The notes beneath the pieces are model-generated. The model did no database searches, was not told the origin of the DNA, and worked only from the letters and a program-made list of their open reading frames with translations. Shown here one piece after another: positions 1-8,456 of a DNA stretch of 64,000 nt. Position 1 is the first letter of the stretch. Each line of letters begins with the position of its first letter. This stretch comes from Chondromyces crocatus. GTDB taxonomy: Bacteria > Myxococcota_A > Polyangia > Polyangiales > Polyangiaceae. Where the stretch lies: assembly GCF_001189295.1 (NCBI RefSeq), contig NZ_CP012159.1, positions 10,063,856 to 10,127,855 of the forward strand, in the 5' to 3' direction. The translations under genes were made by a program, and so were the position numbers.

Positions 1-2
1 TC

Positions 3-962
3 TTGGGCGTCGCCGTCTACGGGGCCATCATCCTCTCACGGGGGTTCGCCCAGATCAGCGCAAGCCTTCGAGACTACGCTTGGTGGACCTTTGCAGCAGC
101 TTGTGGGCTGGCGTTCACGAACTATCTGCTCCGCTTTCTGAAGTGGGAGTACTACCTCGCCCACCTCGAGGTGCGTGGGATCCCCAAAGGGGAGAGCCTG
201 CTGACTTTCCTGTCCGGGTTCGTGCTGACGGTGACCCCCGGAAAGGTGGGCGAGGTCTTCAAGTCGGTGATCCTGTATCAGACGCGTCGCGTCCCGATCT
301 CGCGGACGGCACCGATCGTGTTCGCCGAGCGAATCACCGATCTGATCGGGGTGATCGTGATCATCTCCCTGGGGAGCATCAGTTTTCCTGGTGGAGCGAT
401 CTGGGCAACGCTCGGTGCGCTCGTGGTGGTTGCGCTCCTCTTGCTGGTCGCGTGGCCGCGCTTCTCCGACCAGCTGCTGCGCGCCTTGACGCTTCTTCCT
501 GGAGTGCTCGGGAAGGCCGCGACGCGGATCGGTCCGAAGGTCGCGGTCGCCCTGCATGGGATGAAAGGTCTCACGACCCCTTCGAAGCTGATTTTGCCCA
601 CGATCCTTTCCATCGGCGCCTGGGGGCTCGAGGGGTTCGGTCTGTGGGTCATCCTGCATGGCTTCGCTGAAAAGCCAGCGCTGCCACTGACGGCGTTCTT
701 CTACTCGACCGCCACGCTGGCCGGAGCGCTCGTTCCAGTCCCGGGTGGGCTGGGCGTGACGGACAAATTGCTCGAAGAACAGCTCGCACGACTCGGTGGC
801 GTGCCGAATGGGACAGCCACGGCGGCCATGTTGCTTGTTCGGTTTGCGACGCTGTGGTTTGCTGTCGTCGTGGGCTTCGCAGCCCTCGGTGTACTTCGGT
901 TGCGCTACCCGCAGATGGTCGCTGAAGCCGACGACCCGACTGGCGGAGACGCTGGACACTGA
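3..962 (+). CDS. Flippase-like integral membrane protein (UPF0104 / LPG synthase TM family), 5' partial
   Basis: The reading frame is open to the left edge, so the true start probably lies outside the window; the first in-frame start codon seen is a TTG. The 319 visible residues are almost entirely hydrophobic segments separated by short loops. Near residue 78 is the motif TPGKVGEVFKS and near residue 245 the motif PVPGGLGVTDKLLEE. Both are typical of the lysylphosphatidylglycerol synthase transmembrane / YbhN family (UPF0104). Members act in the inner membrane, and some are proposed or shown to flip lipids; others are linked to glycolipid or hopanoid traffic. No catalytic GNAT-type synthase domain follows, so this is the membrane part only. 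The substrate cannot be told from sequence. A second member of the same family lies at 45070-46140. Confidence 0.8.
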   Translation: MGVAVYGAIILSRGFAQISASLRDYAWWTFAAACGLAFTNYLLRFLKWEYYLAHLEVRGIPKGESLLTFLSGFVLTVTPGKVGEVFKSVILYQTRRVPISRTAPIVFAERITDLIGVIVIISLGSISFPGGAIWATLGALVVVALLLLVAWPRFSDQLLRALTLLPGVLGKAATRIGPKVAVALHGMKGLTTPSKLILPTILSIGAWGLEGFGLWVILHGFAEKPALPLTAFFYSTATLAGALVPVPGGLGVTDKLLEEQLARLGGVPNGTATAAMLLVRFATLWFAVVVGFAALGVLRLRYPQMVAEADDPTGGDAGH

Positions 963-1143
963 GAGAGGGCGTCCAGTTCGATCTGGGCACCTCGACCCGA
1001 GGAAGTGGATTGTCAGAAAAGACGCTTTCCTCACGGGCTGATATAGAGTGCGGCAAGAGCGGGATGACCCTGCTCGATCAGGCCGCGCGGTCGTCGCGCG
1101 CCCACGGCCAGAAAGATTGCGGAACCCCGCGGCCCCTTACCAC

Positions 1144-1743
1144 ATGGCAACGATCGAACGAGGCGTCGAACTAGTACGGCGCGTTATCACGCACCTGAAA
1201 CAGCGGCCCCAGAGCAAGGATGTATCCGGCGCGAGCCCAGCAGCCCTCGACGCGCTCGAGTCTCGGCTGATGGTGGAGTTGCCGCCAACGCTCAGGGTTT
1301 TTCTGGAGTTCGACTTCCGCTTTGACAGCCTGGGCAAACGCTTCAAGGGCCGTCATCGGTTCGGCATGGATCCGACCGCTCCTACGCCCAAGATGACCTC
1401 GGTGCGCAAGCTCGCAGAGGCGATGGTCGAGCTTGGATGGACCGACTCGCGGATCCGTAACAAGGTCGTCCGTCTACCCAACCTCGCCGGGCAACCGTGG
1501 AACGCGCTTTACCTGGGAGAGGCTCGACGTGACGGTGAGCTCTTGATCCTCGGGCTGGACAACGAAGACACCAGTGTTCGGGTGTTTCCCCGATACACGG
1601 CGTTCGACTTGTACCTGGCGCATCAGACAGGGCTCGTGCGGCTCACCGAAGGCCAACGTCTTGAGGATCTCGAGTCCTACATCGCCCTCAACCCCGATCT
1701 ACGAACCGGGGACGATGATGATGAAGGAGATTCCGACTACTGA
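1144..1743 (+). CDS. SUKH (SMI1/KNR4)-like protein
   Basis: A soluble protein of about 199 residues if translation starts at the ATG at 1144; an in-frame GTG at 1048 would add 32 poorly conserved residues. The region ASPAALDALESRLMVELPPT followed by LRVFLEFDF resembles the opening of SMI1/KNR4 (SUKH) domains, where a helix precedes the conserved L-P-x-x-L/F-x-x-F-L segment. The middle has NLAGQPWNALYLGEA and LLILGLDNEDTSVRVF, fitting the beta-rich core. SUKH proteins often act as immunity proteins against contact-dependent toxins, but many are orphan. No toxin gene is adjacent here, so an immunity role is only a possibility. The C-terminus is acidic (DDDDEGDSD). Confidence 0.55.
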   Translation: MATIERGVELVRRVITHLKQRPQSKDVSGASPAALDALESRLMVELPPTLRVFLEFDFRFDSLGKRFKGRHRFGMDPTAPTPKMTSVRKLAEAMVELGWTDSRIRNKVVRLPNLAGQPWNALYLGEARRDGELLILGLDNEDTSVRVFPRYTAFDLYLAHQTGLVRLTEGQRLEDLESYIALNPDLRTGDDDDEGDSDY

Positions 1744-1792
1744 TCTGCCACAAGCGTAGATCGGCATCACGACGAACGAGCAGGCGCGCGCT

Positions 1793-2809
1793 GTGAGCGA
1801 AGAGCGGGACGCCGAGAGTCCTCTACGGTTCGAGGTGAGTCAGGACGATCCCCGCGATCGTCTCGACAAACTCCTGGTCTCCCTGCTCACCCGCGCCGGT
1901 CGTGATGCTTCACGCGCCGTGATACAGCGCTGGATCGCCGAAGGGCGTGTACGCGTCGACGGGTCACTCCACCGCGCCTCTTCTGCCGTGCGGAGTGGTG
2001 CCACCGTGGAGGTGAGCCCCTCGCCCCATTCCCATCTTCCCCCCAGTCACACTGCCGCCGACGCTCGTGTCGTCGTCCCGGTGGTTTACGAGGACGAGCA
2101 CCTCTTGGTGGTCGACAAGCCTGCAGGGATGGTCGTCCATCCTGCCCAGGGGCATGCGACGGGGACGCTCGTCAACGGCCTGCTCGCCAGACCAGGGTTC
2201 GTGGGAGCGAGCAGCGATCCCAGAGATCCGGCAGGTCACCTTCGCCCGGGCATCGTCCACCGCCTCGACAAAGGCACGAGCGGACTGCTGGTCGTCGCCA
2301 AAGATCCAGCGAGCCGAGAGGCGTTGAAGAGCCTCTTCTCCCGTCACGCCGTTGAACGGGAGTATCTGGCCATCGTCGTTGGCGCTGGTCGCGATGCCAC
2401 CTACGACACCCTGCATGGGCGGCACACGACGGACCGCCTTCGCTTCACGACACGCGTGCAAACTGGACGTCGCGCGGTCACCCATACCCGCGTCGTAGAA
2501 CGATTCGGGACGCTCGCCACGTTGATGGCATGCACCCTGGAGACGGGCAGGACGCATCAGATCCGCGTCCATCTCGCTGAGCGAGGTGGGACGCCGGTGC
2601 TGGCGGATCCGATTTACGGTAGCTCACCTCGACACCGACAGGTGCGCGCCCTGGCAGAGCAGCTCGGTCACCAGGCGCTGCACGCGAGGGTCCTCGGGTT
2701 CATTCACCCCGCGACGGGTGCCACGATGCGGTGGGAGAGCTCGCTCCCACCGGACCTGGAGCAAGCGCTCACCCGGTTGCGAGCGCTCGCTACCACATCT
2801 TCGACTTAA
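1793..2809 (+). CDS. RluA-family 23S rRNA pseudouridine synthase (RluD-like)
   Basis: A 338-residue protein with GTG start. Residues 10-80 form an S4-like RNA-binding domain (DRLDKLLVSLL, then a GRVRVDG-type turn). The catalytic domain follows with YEDEHLLVVDKPAGMVVHP, the family signature HRLDKGTSGLLVVAKD carrying the catalytic Asp, and the later motif ETGRTHQIRVHL. These are hallmarks of RluA/RluD-type enzymes that isomerise uridine to pseudouridine in 23S rRNA. The S4 domain and length favour the RluD/RluC branch, but the target uridine cannot be assigned. The last 20 bases overlap the 3' end of the convergent gene at 2790-3053. An insertion of about 10 residues (around GASSDPRDPAGH) lies just before the catalytic motif. 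Confidence 0.93.
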   Translation: MSEERDAESPLRFEVSQDDPRDRLDKLLVSLLTRAGRDASRAVIQRWIAEGRVRVDGSLHRASSAVRSGATVEVSPSPHSHLPPSHTAADARVVVPVVYEDEHLLVVDKPAGMVVHPAQGHATGTLVNGLLARPGFVGASSDPRDPAGHLRPGIVHRLDKGTSGLLVVAKDPASREALKSLFSRHAVEREYLAIVVGAGRDATYDTLHGRHTTDRLRFTTRVQTGRRAVTHTRVVERFGTLATLMACTLETGRTHQIRVHLAERGGTPVLADPIYGSSPRHRQVRALAEQLGHQALHARVLGFIHPATGATMRWESSLPPDLEQALTRLRALATTSST

Positions 2810-3053
2810 CGTGCCCCTTGGACTTGATGAGGATGTCCACGATGGCGCGGTCGTAGAAGTTCTTCTGGTAGAGGTCGGGGGAGACGCGGCTCTTGTAGAG
2901 CGCCCTGCCCTCCTCGATCTCCTCCGAGAGCACGTTGAAGAGATCGTCCTGCTGGACCCCCTGGACGATCTTTTCCTCGTTGTAGAGCGAAAGGTCGCTC
3001 GCGATGGCACGTGCCAGGCGGCGCGCCGCCTCTTCGGTTTCGATCAGGGGCAT
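2790..3053 (-). CDS. Small DUF507-like protein
   Basis: An 87-residue soluble protein beginning MPLIETEEAARRLARAIASD. A CGGAG ribosome-binding site sits 8 bases before the ATG. It is rich in charged, helical sequence (LSEEIEEGRALYKSR) and ends KGHVKSKMW. The composition and the pattern of an N-terminal helix followed by a long acidic helix resemble the DUF507 family, small proteins common in Deltaproteobacteria with no known function; this assignment is by resemblance only. The 3' end overlaps the convergent pseudouridine synthase gene by 20 bases, so the two stop codons lie inside each other's coding region. Confidence 0.7.
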   Translation of the reverse strand: MPLIETEEAARRLARAIASDLSLYNEEKIVQGVQQDDLFNVLSEEIEEGRALYKSRVSPDLYQKNFYDRAIVDILIKSKGHVKSKMW

Positions 3054-3153
3054 TCGTCTGCTCCGGGATGGGTCTCGTTGCCCCGGGACCGCCTCTCCGG
3101 CGTTCGGGGTCCCTAGGATGCAGCACTCGCCGCCGGGCTGTCAAAGTCGCAGC

Positions 3154-4671
3154 TCACGACGGCGGCAGAACGAGCCTGTGGCCGATGGTCTCATCCCCGG
3201 CTTGCCCCCGCTTCATCCCCAGAGCGGCAAGGCCCGAGAGGAGCGGAAAGGTCACGAGAGCGTACCGTCCGGCTCCAAAAAAAGCGGCATGCGTGAGCAA
3301 CGTCGCTGCGAGCACGGAAAGTGTGACGAGGGGTAGAACGGATGCCCTTCGTAGAACGGAGCCTCTCATCAGGCTCATGCCGAGCAGGGATACGTATCCC
3401 ACCCAGGCCTGAACGTGAAGCGTTGCCATGACGCCGACGATCAGCAGAGCCCCCGTCACCACCTGGCTCCATCGGCTCCGCTTCGAAACACCCTGCCGCG
3501 CCGCCCACACGAGGCACAGGAGAAGAACTCCGCGCTCGTAGATGGTCTCCACGACCCCCAGCGCGATCTTGCTCTTCTCTGAAAACTCTTCCGGGTTCGC
3601 TTCTCGGAGATACCACCCGGCAGCGCCGCAGTAGTTGAGGGTTGCTCCAAGCTTTTGCGGGATCAAACCCAGCCACTCGACGGGATGTTGGAGGATTTTT
3701 CGGCGCGCTTCCTGGGCAAAACAAGCATCCTTCCCGGCTTCATCGAAGATCTCTCGGCACCCATCCGGTACCTGCAGCGGTGCCCATGCGCCTCGCGCTT
3801 CGGGATCAGTGCCGATGAGGAGGTTCCACCCACCATTCATGCTGACGAGCGCGCAGCGCCCCATGCGCTCGCAGTTGCGCACAGTCCATGGCATGCAGAC
3901 AGCAAGCGCCGTCATCGTCACCACCAGCATCGGAAGCGCATGGGACGCCATGGCCCTCCAAGCGGAACGTGTAACAGGGGCGAGCCGTGGTTGAGCACTG
4001 ACGCTCTGGCTTGTTCCTTGGGACGCCTCCATCACCTCTGATGCCCCCGGTCGTCGAGCTGCAATCCAGCCGAAGACTGGAGCAAGCAACAGCGCCTGCG
4101 GGCGCATCAGGGTGGCCACGCCGAGAACCAGACCCACGATCACGAAGGGGATCGGTGTCCGCGATGGAGCGGGGTGCTGTGCTGCGCGTGCCACGGCCCA
4201 GCCTGCGCAGGCCAGGAGTGCACCCGTCACACCTTCGGTCATCAGAGCGGGTGTGTACGCGACCAGACCGGGGTGCACTGCCACGAGCGCTCCTGCAAGG
4301 AACGCGATGGCCCGGTGGGGGGTCGCATGGGCAGCGAGCCGGTGCACCGCAAGCGCAGCGAACGAGCCCAGCACCGCATTGAGCATCATGGCTGCGACCG
4401 GATGTGGACCAGCGACGGCATAGAGTGCTGCGATCGCGCCGGGGTAGCCGACCGGATAATGTGCGGCATACGTGACGACGCCGTCAGGCCAGCGCCACGT
4501 GTAGCCCTGCCCCTCGGCCAGCCGAAGGGCCAGTTGATGGTAGTAAGCCCCGTCGGCAGCCGGCGCGAAACGCGTCGCAGCCCACTCGACAGCCGCAAGA
4601 CGGGCGATGAGGGCGATGACGAAAACAACGGCTGCGTCGCGTCGCCACCCTCGCAAGACGACAGAGGTCAC
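3154..4671 (-). CDS. GT39/ArnT-type integral membrane glycosyltransferase
   Basis: About 505 residues if translation starts at the GTG at 4671, which overlaps the stop of maf in a GTGA arrangement; a longer frame reaches 4773 but would run inside maf. The first membrane helix (VVFVIALIARLAAVEWA) is followed by a loop with the acidic residue of FAPAADGAYYHQLALRLAEG, matching the first-loop Asp region of dolichyl-phosphate-mannose/ArnT-type (GT-C) glycosyltransferases. Roughly ten further hydrophobic segments follow. Such enzymes transfer a sugar from a polyprenyl-phosphate donor to a lipid or protein on the periplasmic face. Donor and acceptor are unknown. The overlap with maf implies coupled translation, not shared function. 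Confidence 0.8.
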   Translation of the reverse strand: MTSVVLRGWRRDAAVVFVIALIARLAAVEWAATRFAPAADGAYYHQLALRLAEGQGYTWRWPDGVVTYAAHYPVGYPGAIAALYAVAGPHPVAAMMLNAVLGSFAALAVHRLAAHATPHRAIAFLAGALVAVHPGLVAYTPALMTEGVTGALLACAGWAVARAAQHPAPSRTPIPFVIVGLVLGVATLMRPQALLLAPVFGWIAARRPGASEVMEASQGTSQSVSAQPRLAPVTRSAWRAMASHALPMLVVTMTALAVCMPWTVRNCERMGRCALVSMNGGWNLLIGTDPEARGAWAPLQVPDGCREIFDEAGKDACFAQEARRKILQHPVEWLGLIPQKLGATLNYCGAAGWYLREANPEEFSEKSKIALGVVETIYERGVLLLCLVWAARQGVSKRSRWSQVVTGALLIVGVMATLHVQAWVGYVSLLGMSLMRGSVLRRASVLPLVTLSVLAATLLTHAAFFGAGRYALVTFPLLSGLAALGMKRGQAGDETIGHRLVLPPS

Positions 4672-5333
4672 GCGCCCGGCTCTGAGATGCGTCCCCGCAT
4701 GCCCAGTCGACTCTCGACGATGGGAAAATGGGGCAGCAAGCCTGTACGACGCAACGCCAGGATCACTTCGCAAGCGGGTAGGCCGACCACATTCATGTAG
4801 GAGCCCTCGATCCTCTCCACCACGAACGCTCCCACCCCCTGAATGGCATAGGCGCCAGCCTTGTCCAACCCCTCCCCCAAGGCCGAATAGCTGGCGATCT
4901 CTTCATCCGCGAGGTGTCGGAAGAGCACCCGCGTCCTCACCGTCTCGAGATGAAGGGATTGACAAGGCTCGTCATGTCGCGAGCCGGCGATGGCAAAGCA
5001 CGTCCAGACTTCGTGAGCGCGTCCTGACAGGGACCGGAGCATGAGCCGTCCGTCCGCTTCATCACGAGGTTTTCCCAGCACCTGGCCGTCGAGAATCACC
5101 TCGGTGTCAGCGACCAGAACGGCTCCGGTACCTGCCGCTCCCGGAAGTTCGACGGCAGCTTCGAGCTTCGCCAGAACGATCCTCTCCTGGTAGGCTTCCG
5201 CACTTTCCCCCTCGTCACGCACCTCCGCGACCGCGGCTCCGATGGCTCGAAACGGGATGCCCAGCGTCGTCAGGATATCCCGCCGGCGTGGAGACGAAGA
5301 ACCGAGCAGAAGGGGGTGCGCGTGGTCGATCAT
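4668..5333 (-). CDS. maf: Maf-family nucleoside triphosphate pyrophosphatase
   Basis: A 221-residue protein opening MIDHAHPLLLGSSSPRRRDIL, with the Maf phosphate-binding SSPRR motif at the start of the first strand. AYQERIVLAKLEAAVELPG, VLVADTEVILDGQVLGKPRD and LRSLSGRAHEVWTCFAI are the other conserved Maf blocks. Family members hydrolyse dTTP/UTP or m7GTP/pseudo-UTP to the monophosphate and so clean up nucleotide pools; some arrest septation when overproduced. The 221 residues are slightly longer than the usual ~195 because of a C-terminal extension after IEGSYMNVVGLPACEV. The gene is first in a two-gene unit with the membrane glycosyltransferase, joined by a GTGA overlap. Confidence 0.92.
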   Translation of the reverse strand: MIDHAHPLLLGSSSPRRRDILTTLGIPFRAIGAAVAEVRDEGESAEAYQERIVLAKLEAAVELPGAAGTGAVLVADTEVILDGQVLGKPRDEADGRLMLRSLSGRAHEVWTCFAIAGSRHDEPCQSLHLETVRTRVLFRHLADEEIASYSALGEGLDKAGAYAIQGVGAFVVERIEGSYMNVVGLPACEVILALRRTGLLPHFPIVESRLGMRGRISEPGA

Positions 5334-5481
5334 GGCGCGAAATCGCTCCTCAGCGCGCGTGGTTTGGCGAGTCCCAACCTCGCGCGGAGGCCCTTGCTAC
5401 CACGTACGACGCAGCGGTGAGCAGCGATCGGCGTATTTGGGCTGTTGACCCTGCCACAGGCAGTAGTAAGGGTCCTGCGCG

Positions 5482-7548
5482 ATGCGCTCGAACCCGACGA
5501 GGCAGCCGGCACGGCCCCGAACGCTGTTGCTCTTCGCCTCCGGGGCGCTCGCGCTGTGTCTCGCGGGGAGTCCCGCTCACGCTGAGCCGTGCGCGCCGGC
5601 GAGCGGGTTGTCGACCTGCATCGATGCCGACAACTTGTGGCTCCGTCCTGGGAGTGGGCCGTTCTTCTCGATCGCGGACACCAGCACCGCACCGGCAGGA
5701 AACGCCTCGTTCGCCCTGGGCTTGAGCTATCAGTCGCGTCCGATCGGCTTGCTCGTCCCTGGACCGAACCGTGACGGGACGACCATCCATGTCGTCGACA
5801 ACATGCTCAACGCGACCTTTCTGTGGTCCCTTGGGCTTACAGAACGACTCGAGCTGACCTTCGCCGCCCCGATAACGCTCTACCAAGATGGCGCTGGGCT
5901 CGGCGGCGTTCTCAACACGGATGAGCCTCTGCAGCGGAGCGCGATACGAGATCCTCGACTGGGTCTTGCGTTTGCCATCCTTCCGCAGCCTCGTGTCGGT
6001 CCTTCACAGGGATTCTCCCTCACGGCTCGCCTCGATCTCGGTCTCCCTGCGGGTGATGAGACCCTCTTCGCAGGGTCGTCGATGGCGACTGCGGTACCGA
6101 GCCTCGTCAGTGCAATTCGCGTCGGTCGCTTCGGCCTGGCTGCAGAGGCTGGTGCCCGCATCCGAGAGTCCACCAGCATCGCCGGCTCCGTCATCGGCTC
6201 ACAGCTCACGGGCGCGGTGGGCGCATCGTACGACGTGCTCGCGCAACGCCGGCTCACGGTGGGGGCAGAGGTGTTCGCGCTCTACACACTCGCAACCCAG
6301 CCATCCTCGCCGCTGATCCCGGCAGAGTGGATCCTCTCAGCAAGTACGGCCCCCTTCCTTGCCGGGGACGTCTCCTTCTCTCTGGGTGGAGGAGGCACGA
6401 TCCCGTTCGCGGATGAACATGCCGTCACATCTCCGCGCTTTCGCTTCACCTTTGCCGCACGCTACGCGCCCGGCGGGAGAGACACCGACGGAGATGGGGT
6501 CCTCGACCGCGACGATGCGTGCCCCGACGTCCCGGAAGATCGCGATGGCTTCCAGGACAGTGACGGGTGCCCCGATCCCGACAATGACGGAGACGGCATC
6601 CCCGATGCCCTGGATCGTTGCCGTGACGCCCCGGAGGATCGCGACGGCTTCCAGGATGAAGACGGCTGTCCGGACCTCGACGATGATGGGGATGGCATCC
6701 CAGACGACACCGACCAATGTCGAAATCAACCTGAAGATCGGGATGGGTTCCAGGACGAAGATGGTTGCCCTGACCCCGACAACGACGGCGATGGCATTCC
6801 AGACGAGCACGACCTGTGCCCCAACGGTGCCGAAGATTTCGACGGGTTCAAAGATGAAGATGGCTGTCCAGATCCGGACAATGACCTCGATCAGATCCCA
6901 GACGAACGCGATCTCTGCCCGGACGCGAAGGAAGATCTGGACGGATTCCAGGACGACGACGGTTGTCCGGACCTGGATAACGATGAGGATGGAGTCCCGG
7001 ATCTGGAGGATGCTTGTCCCCTGCATCCCGAGACCATCAACGGCCAGCAAGACGAGGATGGCTGTCCCGAGCCAGGGGCGACAGCCACCGTTCGCTGGGA
7101 AAAAGACCAGGTCATCGTGGACGGCCTGGTCCCGTTCACGCCAGGGGGCGCTCGGATGCCCCCCGCACTGGAAGCCCAGCTCCGCATGGCGGCTCAGTTG
7201 ATGCGAGGCCGTATGCCGCTCACATCCGTCATCATCGAGGCCTACCCCGATCGCCCCGGAGATGGCTCTGCGCGAGGATTGGAGCTGGCGGCCACGCGAG
7301 CCGACGCCGTCAAGGCGCGCCTTGTGGCAGGTGGCATCCCTGCAGAGTTGATCACGCCTGCTGCAGGAGACCCGACCCTGCGCCGCCCTCCCCGCGCACC
7401 GCAGATAGAAATCACCGTGAGCCGCCCTCCTCGGCCCAAGGCGCCCCCTGCTGCACTCACGCCAGAAAAGAGAGCGCCTTCCCCGGCTCCACAATCCCCG
7501 TCACCGCCTTCGAAACCTTCTCCGCCTGCAGAGGAATCGCATCGATGA
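5482..7548 (+). CDS. Outer-membrane protein with thrombospondin type 3 repeats and an OmpA-like C-terminal domain
   Basis: A 688-residue secreted protein. AAGGGT precedes the ATG by 8 bases. Residues 1-34 form a signal peptide ending AGSPAHA. Residues ~50-330 are beta-rich (alternating short hydrophobic strands) and probably form an outer-membrane barrel. Residues ~334-530 hold six thrombospondin type 3 units of 33 residues, each with DxDxDG calcium-type loops and a paired Cys (DGDGIPD, EDRDGFQDEDGCPD). The last ~130 residues carry an OmpA-like fold (ELAATRADAVKARLVAGGIP) before a Pro/Ala-rich tail. This resembles myxobacterial OmpA/TSP3 proteins that link the outer membrane to peptidoglycan. 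The stop overlaps the start of the next gene (ATGA), so the two are translationally coupled. Confidence 0.85.
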   Translation: MRSNPTRQPARPRTLLLFASGALALCLAGSPAHAEPCAPASGLSTCIDADNLWLRPGSGPFFSIADTSTAPAGNASFALGLSYQSRPIGLLVPGPNRDGTTIHVVDNMLNATFLWSLGLTERLELTFAAPITLYQDGAGLGGVLNTDEPLQRSAIRDPRLGLAFAILPQPRVGPSQGFSLTARLDLGLPAGDETLFAGSSMATAVPSLVSAIRVGRFGLAAEAGARIRESTSIAGSVIGSQLTGAVGASYDVLAQRRLTVGAEVFALYTLATQPSSPLIPAEWILSASTAPFLAGDVSFSLGGGGTIPFADEHAVTSPRFRFTFAARYAPGGRDTDGDGVLDRDDACPDVPEDRDGFQDSDGCPDPDNDGDGIPDALDRCRDAPEDRDGFQDEDGCPDLDDDGDGIPDDTDQCRNQPEDRDGFQDEDGCPDPDNDGDGIPDEHDLCPNGAEDFDGFKDEDGCPDPDNDLDQIPDERDLCPDAKEDLDGFQDDDGCPDLDNDEDGVPDLEDACPLHPETINGQQDEDGCPEPGATATVRWEKDQVIVDGLVPFTPGGARMPPALEAQLRMAAQLMRGRMPLTSVIIEAYPDRPGDGSARGLELAATRADAVKARLVAGGIPAELITPAAGDPTLRRPPRAPQIEITVSRPPRPKAPPAALTPEKRAPSPAPQSPSPPSKPSPPAEESHR
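6481..7070 (+). repeat. Tandem 99-bp repeats encoding thrombospondin type 3 units
   Basis: Six imperfect in-frame copies of a 99-bp unit lie inside the outer-membrane protein gene. For example, the GGCTGT/GGTTGC Gly-Cys codons recur at 6664 and 6763. Each unit encodes 33 residues with a DxDxDG loop and a Cys. The first and last units are the most diverged. Confidence 0.85.
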
Positions 7549-8402
7549 ATGTCATCGAGGCTCGTCGCCCACGTCATCTAATTGTTCGCGTCGATCGCGG
7601 CGAGGAACTTCCCGCCGCCCTGACACATGCTCTCGATGAGATCGAAGCACGCGCAGGCTGGATTCAAGGAACCGGCACACTCGAGGCCGCCGAACTTGCA
7701 CCAGCCGATCCCACCACCCCTGCCCAGACGCAATCCCGTCGTATCGACAGCCCGTGTGAGGTCGTCTCACTCAGCGGCAGCATCGCCTCCCAGAATGGTG
7801 TCAGCACCGCTCGCCTCTGGGCGACGCTTGCACGGGAAAGCGAACTCGGCCTGCAACTCGCAGCAGGCGAGCTGCTCTGGGCACGCGCTCACTCGCTCGA
7901 GCTGCTCGTCACAGCGTTCGACGATGTGATCCTGGCCCGGGTCCCCGATGGCCACTCTCGCAACACTGTCCTGGCGGCGCAGACCGGAGCGCTCAGCACG
8001 CCAGCCACATCAGGGTACGTGTCGATGAGTGAGGTGGCATCGACGCCCCATGAAGGAGCCACGCAACTGGCAGCGGAGCCGGCGCGTCGTCAAACTCCCA
8101 TCCCCACCAGGACGGTCGTCGACCCCAGCCCCGCGCAAGCAGCTCAAGGTCCGGCGATTCCCCAGCGTCTCCCACGCCAGGCGCAACAGCCTGAGGAAGT
8201 GTATCCAGAGGTCGGAGACCTGGTGACTCACTTCCACTTTGGAGATTGTGAGGTCATCGAGTCCGACGGCGAGAGAATCCGTCTTCGCCAGGAGCGAGAT
8301 GGTCGCGTGCGAGAAGTCGCTTTGACCATGCTCAAAATCGAGGCCCCGACCATCGATCCCACCACCAGCAAGCATCGATTCAAGCTCTCCCGCAAGCACT
8401 GA
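7545..8402 (+). CDS. PPC (DUF296)-domain protein
   Basis: A 285-residue soluble protein whose ATG overlaps the TGA of the upstream outer-membrane protein gene. Residues 1-140 (RRPRHLIVRVDRGEELPAAL, GWIQGTGTLEAAELA, VVSLSGSIA, then GGEL-like AAGELLWARAHSLELLVTA) match the PPC/DUF296 fold, which in plants is joined to AT-hooks and in bacteria stands alone as a trimer. Residues ~215-285 (YPEVGDLVTHFHFGDCEVIE) look like a small beta-barrel domain similar to the myxobacterial domain that reads GDxVxHxxFGxCxV, then a basic end (KHRFKLSRKH). The biochemical role is unknown; DNA- or nucleotide-binding is plausible. Why it is coupled to an outer-membrane protein is unclear. Confidence 0.75.
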   Translation: MNVIEARRPRHLIVRVDRGEELPAALTHALDEIEARAGWIQGTGTLEAAELAPADPTTPAQTQSRRIDSPCEVVSLSGSIASQNGVSTARLWATLARESELGLQLAAGELLWARAHSLELLVTAFDDVILARVPDGHSRNTVLAAQTGALSTPATSGYVSMSEVASTPHEGATQLAAEPARRQTPIPTRTVVDPSPAQAAQGPAIPQRLPRQAQQPEEVYPEVGDLVTHFHFGDCEVIESDGERIRLRQERDGRVREVALTMLKIEAPTIDPTTSKHRFKLSRKH

Positions 8403-8410
8403 GCTCCCGG

Positions 8411-8456
8411 CGACGAGCGACTGAAGGCGAAAACCGCCAAGACCTCAGCTCGTCGT
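8411..8456. terminator. Possible bidirectional terminator between convergent genes
   Basis: CGACGAGC at 8411-8418 and GCTCGTCG at 8449-8456 are perfect 8-bp inverted arms around a 30-base loop that itself contains GGCG/CGCC. It lies between the convergent stops at 8402 and 8456. No T-run follows, so the call is weak. Confidence 0.35.
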
